In this document: positions 17,487-25,609 of the stretch, in pieces
How positions within the stretch are numbered: position 1 is the first letter of the stretch
Layout of the letters: each line of letters opens with the position of its first letter
Origin: Nocardia abscessus NBRC 100374
GTDB lineage: Bacteria; Actinomycetota; Actinomycetes; Mycobacteriales; Mycobacteriaceae
NCBI RefSeq assembly: GCF_000308455.1
Contig: NZ_BAFP01000009.1
Location: 1 to 51,278 of the forward strand
Direction: 5' to 3'
Length of the DNA stretch: 51,278 nucleotides
Translations under genes and position numbers: made by a program
Notes under the pieces: generated by a model
The model's database searches: none
Told to the model about the DNA's origin: nothing
What the model saw: the letters and a program-made list of their open reading frames with translations, nothing else

Positions 17487-20020
17487 GTGTCGGTCTCCAC
17501 GGCGGCCGTTTCCACCCGTGCGGATCGGTCCTCGGGGGGCCCTTGTCCGGCGGCTTCGGGATCGACCACCCGCTCCAGCGCCCGCAGATCCGCTTCGAGC
17601 GCACGAAACAGCAGATAGGTACCCACGAACGCGAGTATGCCGCCTACGCACAGCAGCCGGACGGCGAAGATCACCGACGGGATGTCGGACGGGGGCAGGA
17701 AGGTAACTCCGGTGACCGCGAGCAGCGGCACCGAGGCGGCGACCGCGAGGTACCCGTTGCAGCGCCGGTCCAGGCCGCGCAGCCACACCGCGTCCTCGGG
17801 ACTGATGTCCCCGTGCCGCAGGAAAAGCGGATAGATGCACCGCACCATGTACAAGGTCAACAGGAAGAAGGGATAGGCGACCGCGATCGCGCCGCACACC
17901 ACCAGCGAGGAGAAGAAGTGCACCATGGCGCGTGCCGATATGTCTCCGGTCGACACCTGTAGCGCGAGCGGGAAGATCAGCCCGGCCAGCACCCACAGTG
18001 AGAATGCCACGGCTACGGCACGATCGCCCATCAGCAGCGCGTCCCGTCTGGCGCGCTGCAAGGTCTCCGGATCGAATCGTCGTCCTTTGCGCAGACCGCG
18101 CGGCACGGTGAGCACGTATCTGGCCATGTACAGCACCAGCGCGATACCGGCCGGGAAGAAGATCGCGTTCACGGTGCCGGTGATGATGAGGAAGGTCTGC
18201 TGGGCATTCTCGGTCATCCGGCTGATGATCAGGTGCTGGTTGTGCTGGATGTTGTACAGCGAGGCGAGCACATTGGGCAGTGCCATCGCCACCAGCGCGA
18301 CCGGCACGATGTACGGGCGCAGCCGCCGCCGCCAGCTGTTCGGCGCGGGATCGACCAACTCCCGCGCACGCGCGTCCTGGCACATCTCCAGCTGCCTGGC
18401 CAGCAGCGCGCCGCTGGACCAGCGGTCGGCCCGCTCCGGTGCGAGACAGGTCAGCAGCACGCGGCGCAACGCGGCGGGGCAGTCGGGCGGGACCCGCTCC
18501 AGCGCGGCCGCGTCCACGCCGCCGCTGCGCCGCTCCAGCATGGCTTCCAGGGTGGTGTCGTCGCCGTGTCGGCCCGCCCCCGCCGTGCTGTCGTCGAACG
18601 GCTTCGCGCCGGTGAGCAGCTCCCACAGCACCACCCCGAGCGAATAGATGTCCGCGCGGGTGTCCAGGTCTGCCGCGTTGCGACCGAAGCTGGGATGACA
18701 GGCTTCCAACTGTTCCGGCGACATGTACGCCAGCGAGCCGCCGAAGTAGGCCACCGGGCTGGTGCCTTCTACGTTGCGGCTGAAGCTGATGTTGAAGTCG
18801 GCCAGTTTCGGCACGCCCTCGGCGGTGAGCAGGACGTTGGCCGGTTTCACGTCGCGGTGCAGCACACCGTGCGAGGAGGCGTAGTCCAGCGCCTCGGCCA
18901 GTCTGCGGCCCAGCCAGGCCACCGTCTCCGGCCAGCTCAGCCGCGCGAGTTCGGCGCGCACGCTGGAATCGGTCGGCCGGATCTCGCCCTTCTCCTCCAT
19001 CGCCACGTCCACGGCGTCCAGCAGCAGCCGGCCGCTGCGCTCGGCGGGCGGGGTGGCGCGCACCCAGCGCAGCACGCCCAGCAGCGTGCCACCGGGGAGG
19101 AATTGCATGTAGAGCAGTCGCAGCCGGCGCGCGGCACCCTCGGCGTCGTCGAGTAGCCGCTGGTCGAAGACCCGCACGATGTAGTCGTGGTCGAGTTGAG
19201 CCAGCGTCTGCGGCTCGGTGCCGTGATCGGCGGAGATCTTCACCGCGACCAACCGTTGCAGTGAGCGTTGCCGCGCGAGGAAGACCCGGGCGAACGCGCC
19301 GCTGCCCAAACCGGTCAGCAGATCGAAATCATCGATCCGCTGCCCGATCTCGATCCGGTCGAGCGCGGTGTAACGCCCCGGTCCGGTACCGATCGTCGTG
19401 GGCACGGCGGTGGCCGTACCCATCGGATCGGCGGCGGTCGTTCTGGTCATCTCAGAATCACGAGAGGACTCGGCGGTTCGGTTCAACGCGGTGTCGGCGA
19501 AGTCGGAGCCGGGGTGCGCGAGGGCGGTCCGGGTGGAATCCTCCAGCGTCGCGCGATGCGTGCTCTGGTCGAGCTCGTCGGCGTTCAACAACTCGCGCAG
19601 TTCCTCCGCCTGCCGCGGATATTCGCGCAGGCATTCGCGTGGATCTACCCGTTCCCCACTCTGCCGGCGGATGACGAACTCCTCGTACACCAGACCGGCC
19701 GGAATATCGTCGGACCCGAGTTCGGGAAATTCGGCGCAGTAATCGGCCAAGCGCATGCGAGCGGCGCGTTCCGGCGCGGCCCCCGGACGGTGCAGCCAGC
19801 GATGACGCAAGTCGACACGGATCAGCCCCAGCAGGGCTTCGCGGCGCAAGGTCGTGGCGTCGGGCAGGAATTCGGCGATGGTCGGTGGGCGCCGGGTGGA
19901 TTCCCACGCCGCGGAGAACGCCGCCACGGCGTCGGATTCGGCACGTAACAGCCCGCCACTCCTCGCACGGGTGGAAACACCCGTGTCGGGATCGAAACTT
20001 CTTTCAGAGTTCGCACTCAT
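17483..20020 (-). CDS. Transmembrane Ser/Thr protein kinase with planctomycete-like N-terminal domain
   Basis: 845 residues. An N-terminal module (about 60-150: LIRVDLRHRW, YCAEFPEL, VYEEFVIRRQ, LREYP) resembles domains placed before kinases in planctomycetes. The kinase domain spans roughly 230-550 with glycine loop GLGSGAFARV, ATP lysine VAVK (K261), HRDVKPAN (388-395), DFN in place of DFG (408-410), and GGSLAYMSPEQ. It keeps the lysine and the catalytic and metal-binding aspartates, so it is probably active. Six predicted membrane segments fill about 570-820, instead of the usual single helix and PASTA repeats of actinobacterial Pkn proteins. ATG 20020 is preceded by a modest AGG. It is the first gene of an overlapping operon with its pseudokinase paralogue and a cyclase-family hydrolase. 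Confidence 0.88.
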   Translation of the reverse strand: MSANSERSFDPDTGVSTRARSGGLLRAESDAVAAFSAAWESTRRPPTIAEFLPDATTLRREALLGLIRVDLRHRWLHRPGAAPERAARMRLADYCAEFPELGSDDIPAGLVYEEFVIRRQSGERVDPRECLREYPRQAEELRELLNADELDQSTHRATLEDSTRTALAHPGSDFADTALNRTAESSRDSEMTRTTAADPMGTATAVPTTIGTGPGRYTALDRIEIGQRIDDFDLLTGLGSGAFARVFLARQRSLQRLVAVKISADHGTEPQTLAQLDHDYIVRVFDQRLLDDAEGAARRLRLLYMQFLPGGTLLGVLRWVRATPPAERSGRLLLDAVDVAMEEKGEIRPTDSSVRAELARLSWPETVAWLGRRLAEALDYASSHGVLHRDVKPANVLLTAEGVPKLADFNISFSRNVEGTSPVAYFGGSLAYMSPEQLEACHPSFGRNAADLDTRADIYSLGVVLWELLTGAKPFDDSTAGAGRHGDDTTLEAMLERRSGGVDAAALERVPPDCPAALRRVLLTCLAPERADRWSSGALLARQLEMCQDARARELVDPAPNSWRRRLRPYIVPVALVAMALPNVLASLYNIQHNQHLIISRMTENAQQTFLIITGTVNAIFFPAGIALVLYMARYVLTVPRGLRKGRRFDPETLQRARRDALLMGDRAVAVAFSLWVLAGLIFPLALQVSTGDISARAMVHFFSSLVVCGAIAVAYPFFLLTLYMVRCIYPLFLRHGDISPEDAVWLRGLDRRCNGYLAVAASVPLLAVTGVTFLPPSDIPSVIFAVRLLCVGGILAFVGTYLLFRALEADLRALERVVDPEAAGQGPPEDRSARVETAAVETDT

Positions 20021-20199
20021 GTCGGACCTAGTGGCTCGGCGGACGCCGCGGAATCCGCATCGGTCTTTGGTCGGATGAGGCGAAAATTTCCCGCCACACC
20101 CGACTCCATCATCCCCCGCGCCGTATTCGAAATGATAACTTGCGGCTCGACAGTGGATCACCCGATTTCGACAACGACGCGACGGGGGATGACCAGCAC

Positions 20200-21666
20200 A
20201 TGTCTGACGAGGCCGCGGTAGTGGCGAACGGCTCGATGTCGGCGGCGAAGGCCGCGCCGCGAACAACCGTTCCGAATGCGAAGACCACCGAACCGACGCT
20301 CACCGCAGTACGAGTGACCGCGGCCGACGGACGGCCGGAGCGCCTCCGGGAGGCCGAATCCGGCTCGGAGCGCGGCCCGGCCGCGACGATCGCGGCCTGC
20401 GTGCGCGACGGCTTGCTGCATCCCGGCCAAGTGGCGGCGGACGCCGGCACGCGGATCGCGGCGGCCGACCGGAAGGACAACGCGTTCAGCGTCCTTCGCG
20501 CCGAGCAGGCCATGGCCGAGTCGGCCGGCCTGATGGAGCGCGCCGACCTCGACGTGCTGCCGATGGCCGGTGTGCCGGTCGCGGTCGAACACGGAACCCC
20601 GATCGCGGGCGAGCCCGCGCCGTGGGGTCCGGCGGCCACCACGGACCATCCGGTGGTGGCCAGGCTGCGCGCGGCGGGCGCGGTAATCCTCGGGCACGTC
20701 GCGGCCCCCGAACTCGGCCGTTGGTCGACCAGCGCGGGCACCGAGCGCGTCATCCGCAATCCGTGGAACCCCGCGCGCAACGCGGGAAGCGGGGCCGCCG
20801 CCGCGGTCGCGGCCGGGCTGGTCCCGGTGGCACACGGCTACGACGGTTTGGGCGCGGTGCGGATCGCCGCCGCGTGCTGTGGGGTCTTCGGCATCAAAGC
20901 TGGGCAGCACACGGTCCCCGACGTGGGCGCGTGGGCGGGCACGGTGGAAAACGGTGTGCTCGCCACGAGCGTGGACGACGCCGCGCTGGCGCTGTCGGTC
21001 CTGGCGGGGCGGCCGGACCTGGCCGAGGTGGACCCACCCGGCCGACTACGCATCGGCCTGGCCGTGGATCCGCCCTCTCCGCTACTGCGCGTCGACCGGC
21101 ACTGGACGGCCGCCGCCCGCAGAGCGGCCTCGGTGGCCGCGGCGGCAGGCCACTCGGTGGAACCGACCGCACTACCGTACGGAAACGCCGTGTTCGCGGC
21201 GTTCCTACGCTGGTTGGCCCTCAGCGCACGCGATGTCCCCGCGCTACCGGAGCCGGACCAGCTATCCCGCAGAGCCCGCCGTCGTCTGGCCCTCGGCCGG
21301 ACGGTGCATCGGTTCCGGCTCGCCCGCCCCGCCCAGATCGACCGGGTGGAAGCACGACTACTGGAGTTCTTCGAGCGCTACGACGTGGTGATCACTCCCA
21401 CGCTCGCCGCCCCGCCGCCCATGGCGCGGGCCTGGCACTTCCGCGATCGACCGGCCACTCTGCTCGCCGGCGCGCGATTGGCACCTTTCACCCCGCTGTG
21501 GAACCTTGTTGGCTGGCCCGCCGCCTCCGTTCCTATGGGCATGCACCCTCGGTCGGACACGCCGGTGGCGGCCCAGTTCGCGGGACCACCCGGCAGCGAA
21601 TCCACCCTGTTGCGGCTGTCCGCGCAGATGGAAGCCCGCTGTCCGTGGCAGCGCACCGCGCCCTGA
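20200..21666 (+). CDS. Amidase-signature-fold protein lacking the catalytic triad (pseudo-amidase)
   Basis: 488 residues clearly homologous to amidase-signature enzymes and GatA: GVPVAVEHGTPIAG, NPWNPARNAGSG, AAAVAAGLVPV, and VRIAAACCGVFGIKAG. All three catalytic residues are replaced. The lysine of PVAVKDN is E130, the cis-serine of GGSSGGS is A195, and the nucleophile of DTGGSIR is A219; the 24-residue spacing between the two serine positions is kept exactly. Hydrolysis by the known mechanism is therefore not expected. It could be a binding or scaffold protein. It is divergent from the kinase/pseudokinase operon, sharing a 179-base promoter region. The first ~60 residues are low-complexity, so a later start is conceivable. 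Confidence 0.9.
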   Translation: MSDEAAVVANGSMSAAKAAPRTTVPNAKTTEPTLTAVRVTAADGRPERLREAESGSERGPAATIAACVRDGLLHPGQVAADAGTRIAAADRKDNAFSVLRAEQAMAESAGLMERADLDVLPMAGVPVAVEHGTPIAGEPAPWGPAATTDHPVVARLRAAGAVILGHVAAPELGRWSTSAGTERVIRNPWNPARNAGSGAAAAVAAGLVPVAHGYDGLGAVRIAAACCGVFGIKAGQHTVPDVGAWAGTVENGVLATSVDDAALALSVLAGRPDLAEVDPPGRLRIGLAVDPPSPLLRVDRHWTAAARRAASVAAAAGHSVEPTALPYGNAVFAAFLRWLALSARDVPALPEPDQLSRRARRRLALGRTVHRFRLARPAQIDRVEARLLEFFERYDVVITPTLAAPPPMARAWHFRDRPATLLAGARLAPFTPLWNLVGWPAASVPMGMHPRSDTPVAAQFAGPPGSESTLLRLSAQMEARCPWQRTAP

Positions 21667-21676
21667 ACCCGCTGGT

Positions 21677-22564
21677 TCAGACGCTGACCGGCGACTGCTG
21701 CGCCGCGAAACCGCCATCGACGGCCCGGCCGGCGAACTCGAGGATGGTCGGCCGGTTGTCGTCGGCCCGCCAGGCCACGGCGAGTTCGCACGGCGCGAGG
21801 CCCGACACGGGGCGTGCGGTCAGACCGGGCCAGCGGTACATCGGCACGTTGTTCTCGGCGAGCAGGAGCACGCCGAGGCCGAGACTCACGGCTTCCAGCT
21901 TGTCCTCGGCGGTCGCGGCCTCGGCGCCGATCTTCGGCGCGCGGCCGCCGCGTCCGTCGTTGCCGAGCCAGAAGTCGCGCACCGCACCGGCTTCGGTGGG
22001 CAGTGCCACGAACGGCTCGTCGAGCAGATCGGCGAACGCGATGGTCTCCGAGACGGCCAGCGGGTGGTTCTCCGGAAGCAGCACCCAGCGCGGTTCGGTA
22101 CGCAGTACCTGCCAGCGATAGCGGCTCTGGTCCGGCAGCGGGAGCCAGACGAGCGCCAGGTCGGCCTGACGGCCCGAGAGCCCGCTGGAGGGATCGGTCC
22201 ACGAGGCCGCGTGCAACGCGAGTCGATGTCCGCTCGCGCTCTCCAGATCGCTGAGCAGGCCGCGGCCGAGCGCGGACTGGATACCGACGCGCAGCACCTC
22301 GCCCGCTTCCTGCAGCGAGACGTTGGTGACCTCCCACAGTTCCAGGATCTTGCGGGCGCCTTCGAGCAGCTCCTTGCCCGCGACGGTCAGCGCCACACTG
22401 CGCTGGTTGCGGTCGAACAGGACCACGTCGAGCTGACGTTCCAGCTGACGGATCTGACGCGACAGGGTGGGTTGTGCGATGTGCAGCCGCTGAGCGGCGT
22501 TGGTGAAGTGCAGTTCCTCAGCGACGGCGACGAAATACCGCAGGTCGCGCAAGTGCGGGTCCAT
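21677..22564 (-). CDS. LysR family transcriptional regulator
   Basis: 295 residues. The winged helix-turn-helix is at residues ~6-65 (LRYFVAVAEELHFTNAAQRLHIAQPTLSRQIRQLE is spread over this span), followed by a two-lobed LysR substrate-binding domain. LysR proteins typically bind a small effector and control a divergent or nearby gene as well as themselves. No gene is divergent from it within 400 bases, so its target is not obvious. It converges on the pseudo-amidase gene with a 10-base gap. Two dyads in its upstream region (GGAA-T-TTCC at 22590-22598 and CCGAA-AAG-TTCGG at 22611-22623) are candidate autoregulatory sites. Confidence 0.92.
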   Translation of the reverse strand: MDPHLRDLRYFVAVAEELHFTNAAQRLHIAQPTLSRQIRQLERQLDVVLFDRNQRSVALTVAGKELLEGARKILELWEVTNVSLQEAGEVLRVGIQSALGRGLLSDLESASGHRLALHAASWTDPSSGLSGRQADLALVWLPLPDQSRYRWQVLRTEPRWVLLPENHPLAVSETIAFADLLDEPFVALPTEAGAVRDFWLGNDGRGGRAPKIGAEAATAEDKLEAVSLGLGVLLLAENNVPMYRWPGLTARPVSGLAPCELAVAWRADDNRPTILEFAGRAVDGGFAAQQSPVSV

Positions 22565-23002
22565 AGCCCCTTGCTATCAGAATCAGTCCGGAATTTCCAG
22601 CCTTATCAGGCCGAAAAGTTCGGATACGGGTGCCGAAACAGTCGGCAGGTTTGTTAGAGACAGCATATTGCTTGTGATGGTGCTCCGCACTAGGCAGTTG
22701 GCGAATTCTCGGCACTCGCCGACGGTTTCTCGTCGATCTCCCTTACCTGGGCACTTGACCAGTAGCAATGGCACCATAGCGGGAGTGGCGATAGCGGATT
22801 GTGGACACCCCTGCGGTTGCCAACCATCGGCTGGGAATTTGCCGCTGACCGGCTACTCAGGGTTGCCGAGCTATCGAGTGATTTTCCTCACAAAATAGTT
22901 TCCGAACGCCTCGGCGCCCGCCCTGCGTGTGCTCCAGAAACGCAGCAGGGCGCCACGGCCGAGACGAAGCCCGGCCGTGGCGCCCCGGCTCGGCGCCAGC
23001 GC
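22565..23002. other. Intergenic region upstream of the LysR gene and downstream of the SDR gene
   Basis: Both flanking genes are on the minus strand, so this 438-base region carries the LysR promoter at its left and the SDR 3' flank at its right. It is less GC-rich than the genes around it. The LysR-proximal part contains two inverted repeats (22590-22598 and 22611-22623). Near the SDR end are two hairpins, CTGCGT/ACGCAG at 22923-22945 and a 13-bp stem at 22949-22984. I see no credible gene. Confidence 0.6.
22949..22984 (-). terminator. Strong hairpin just downstream of the SDR gene
   Basis: GGCGCCACGGCCG pairs perfectly with CGGCCGTGGCGCC across a 10-base loop, 18 bases past the SDR stop. 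No T-run follows, so it is a probable actinobacterial L-shaped terminator or mRNA-end stabiliser. Confidence 0.6.
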
Positions 23003-23836
23003 TCACGCGCCGCGGGCGCGCTCCTCGTATGCCTTGCGCTTGTCGGCGTCGACGTCGTCGAGGAACGCGCGGCCGGACCCGAGCGCCCGGCCGATGCCGT
23101 CCCCGAGCGCCTCCGGCAGCAATCCGACGAACTGCGAGATGAACCCCGCCACCGCGGTCACCCGGACCTTCGACTTCGGCGCGACGATCAACTTGGCGAC
23201 GGCGTCGGCGATCTCCTTCGGCTCGGCGGGGCGCAGCAGTTTGGGCGGGGTGACGCCGGAACCGAGTTCGGTGTTGGTGAGCGTGGGCAGCACCGAGGAG
23301 AAGCGCACGCCGGTGCCGCGATACTCCTCCCGCAGCGTGTCGGTGAACCCGAGCACCGCGTGTTTGCTGGCGTTGTAGGTGGCCAGGCCGGGGATGTGGG
23401 TCTCACCGGCCAGCGAGGCGATATTGATGATGTGCCCGCTGCGGCGCGGCAGCATCCGGCGCAGCGCCAGCTTCGAGCCGAGGATCACGCCGTAGACGTT
23501 GATGTCCAGGATGCGCCGGGTCAGCTCCTCCGACTCGTCCACCACCTTGCCGGTCGGCATGATGCCCGCGTTGTTGATCAGCACGTCGATCGGGCCCAGC
23601 GTGCGCTCCACCTCGTCCAAGAAGCCGTCGAACGACTCCTGATCGGTGACGTCGAGCTTGCCGTAGTGCTCGAAATTCCGCGCGGTGCCCGACTCCTTGA
23701 CGGTGGTCTCGTCGATGTCGCCGATCGCGATCTGCGCGCCGAGGGCTTGCAGCGCGGTCGCGGTGGCGAGCCCGATGCCGCGGGCCCCACCGGTGATGAC
23801 GACGACCTTGCCGCGGATCTGCTTCGTTTCGGTCAC
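23003..23836 (-). CDS. Short-chain dehydrogenase/reductase
   Basis: 277 residues of classical SDR. It has the cofactor motif TGGARGIG near residues 15-22, LDVTD, NNAG near 88-91, and the catalytic Ser-Tyr-Lys in NIASLAG and YNASKHA. GDIDE after the second strand favours NAD(H) over NADP(H), because an acid sits at the adenosine ribose. The C-terminal 50 residues carry a hydrophobic GFISQFVGLLPEAL segment common in mycobacterial SDRs linked to lipid metabolism. Its ATG overlaps the aldehyde dehydrogenase stop by four bases, so the two form an operon that could act on an alcohol/aldehyde/ketone substrate in sequence. Confidence 0.92.
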   Translation of the reverse strand: MTETKQIRGKVVVITGGARGIGLATATALQALGAQIAIGDIDETTVKESGTARNFEHYGKLDVTDQESFDGFLDEVERTLGPIDVLINNAGIMPTGKVVDESEELTRRILDINVYGVILGSKLALRRMLPRRSGHIINIASLAGETHIPGLATYNASKHAVLGFTDTLREEYRGTGVRFSSVLPTLTNTELGSGVTPPKLLRPAEPKEIADAVAKLIVAPKSKVRVTAVAGFISQFVGLLPEALGDGIGRALGSGRAFLDDVDADKRKAYEERARGA

Positions 23837-25437
23837 TTGCCGTCTCCCTTGAGCTTCAACAGGGCCGGAATGTCGAGGCGGCGCAGGCCGCGCGCGCCCG
23901 CCGCGCGCATCGCGCCGAGTGCGACCAGCAGCTTCGGCATCGAATACGGGTACCAGAACAGTTCTTTCTGCTGGGTCGGCAGGATCGGCGTGGTGAGCGC
24001 CTGCTGACGGCAGTATTTACGCACGCCGTTCGCGCCGCCCCAGCGGGCGCCGACGCCGGACAGGCCCCAGCCGCCCATCGGCAGCGCGTAGCTGAACAGG
24101 TTCGCGAAGACGTCGTTGATGTTGACCGCGCCCGCGTTCAGCTGCCGCGCGATCCGCTCGCCGCGCTCCTTGTCGCCGGTCCACACCGAGGCCGAAAGCC
24201 CGTAGACGGAGTCGTTGGCCAGCCGGATCGCCTCGGACTCGTCGGCCACCTTCATCACCGGCAGGGTGGGCCCGAAGGTCTCCTCGCTGACGCAGGACAT
24301 GGTGTGGTCGACGTCGACCAGCACGGTCGGCTCGAAGGCGGTGCCGAACCCGGCCCGCTTGCCGCCGGTCAGCACCTTCGCGCCGGCCGCGACGGCCTCC
24401 TCGACGTGGCGCTGCACGATGGCCACCTGGTTCTCGTTGGCCAGCGCACCCACGTCGTATTTCGACTCGCGCCCGTCCAGCCCTTGGCGCAGCGCCTTGA
24501 CGTTGGCGGTCAGCTTCGCGACGAACTCGTCGTACACCGGCGCCTCGACATACACCCGCTCCACGGAGATGCAGACCTGGCCGGAGTTGAACATGCCGCC
24601 GAAGGCGATGCCGTGCGCGGCGCGATCGAGGTCGGCGTCGGCGAGCACGATGGCCGGGTCCTTGCCGCCGAGTTCGAGGCTGTAGGGCACCATCCGCTCC
24701 ACGCACGCGGCGGCGATCTTCCGGCCGGTCGCGGTGGAGCCGGTGAACTGGATGTAGTCGGCGTTGCCGACCACGGCCGCTCCGGTCGCGCCCGCTCCGG
24801 TGACCACGGCCAAAACGGGCGGCGCACCGATCTTGGCCCAGCCCTTCGCCAGTTCGAGCGCCGAGAGCGGCGTCACCTCGGACGGCTTGAGGATGACGGC
24901 CGCCCCGGCGGCGAGCGCGGGGAACACGTCCATCACCGGCATGGCCAGCGGGAAGTTCCACGGCGTGATGACCCCGACCACCGGATAGGGCCGGTAAACC
25001 GTGGTCAATCGTTTGACCCGGGCCAGCGGACTATGCGGCGACGGGTGATCGTCGGCCAGGAATTTCGCCGCGCGGCGCGCGTAGTAGCCGATCAGGTCGG
25101 TGGCGAAGCCCGGGTCGATCAGCGCGTCCACCCGGGGCTTGGCGGTTTCGGACTGCAGCACGGTGGCCAGGCGGTCGGTGTTGTCGATCAGCCAGTCCTG
25201 GAACTTCAGCAGCCAGACTTTGCGGCCCTCGGGCCCGATCGCCTCCCACTCCGGCTGGTACAGCCGCAGTTCGCGCACCTTGGCCGCGACGGCCTCGGCG
25301 GTCTCGTCCGGCACCGTGCCGACGACCTCGCCGGTGCCGGGATTGCGCACCTGGATGACGGCGGGACCGTCCTTCTTCGCGGTCGTCTCGCGTGCCTGCG
25401 CCTTCTCGGTCGCGGGCGCTGGTTCCGTGTTGGTCAC
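23833..25437 (-). CDS. NAD(P)-dependent aldehyde dehydrogenase (succinate-semialdehyde dehydrogenase type)
   Basis: 534 residues of aldehyde dehydrogenase superfamily. Motifs are VITPWNFPLAMP, KPSEVTPLSA, FTGSTATGRKIA, the general-base glutamate in LELGGKDP (near 250), the nucleophilic cysteine in FNSGQVCIS (near 287), and EETFGPTLPVMK. It is usually annotated as succinic-semialdehyde dehydrogenase in actinomycetes, but the C-terminal extension (KELFWYPYSMPKLLVALGAM) marks a subgroup that probably handles larger hydrophobic aldehydes; that is inference. It is the first gene of the operon with the SDR and divergent from a PucR-type regulator. Confidence 0.92.
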   Translation of the reverse strand: MTNTEPAPATEKAQARETTAKKDGPAVIQVRNPGTGEVVGTVPDETAEAVAAKVRELRLYQPEWEAIGPEGRKVWLLKFQDWLIDNTDRLATVLQSETAKPRVDALIDPGFATDLIGYYARRAAKFLADDHPSPHSPLARVKRLTTVYRPYPVVGVITPWNFPLAMPVMDVFPALAAGAAVILKPSEVTPLSALELAKGWAKIGAPPVLAVVTGAGATGAAVVGNADYIQFTGSTATGRKIAAACVERMVPYSLELGGKDPAIVLADADLDRAAHGIAFGGMFNSGQVCISVERVYVEAPVYDEFVAKLTANVKALRQGLDGRESKYDVGALANENQVAIVQRHVEEAVAAGAKVLTGGKRAGFGTAFEPTVLVDVDHTMSCVSEETFGPTLPVMKVADESEAIRLANDSVYGLSASVWTGDKERGERIARQLNAGAVNINDVFANLFSYALPMGGWGLSGVGARWGGANGVRKYCRQQALTTPILPTQQKELFWYPYSMPKLLVALGAMRAAGARGLRRLDIPALLKLKGDGK

Positions 25438-25476
25438 TGCTGTTCTCCCACTGACGTTGTGTTGAACCGCGGTCAG

Positions 25477-25510
25477 CTGACTGCTGTGAGTCAGGCCACT
25501 GAACTATGAT
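25477..25510 (+). promoter_or_regulatory. Candidate promoter and operator between aldehyde dehydrogenase and PucR genes
   Basis: A near-consensus -10 TATGAT lies at 25505-25510 on the plus strand. An inverted repeat CTGACT-N6-AGTCAG (25477-25494) covers where the -35 would be. This is a plausible autoregulatory site for the PucR-type regulator that could also control the divergent operon. Confidence 0.45.
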
Positions 25511-25609
25511 CGTGACACAATCCGAAGAGACTTTCTTGGCCCATATTGTCAAGGAAGAAGGGCAAATTTGTCCCTGGGTAACAAACACTGTCGGCCTGAG
25601 GAGATGGCG

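Noticed and set aside
14574..17618. A 1014-residue plus-strand open frame across the pseudokinase and cyclase genes
   Set aside because: It is antisense to genes with recognisable domains and overlapping starts; its translation is low-complexity Arg/Gly/Gln without motifs.
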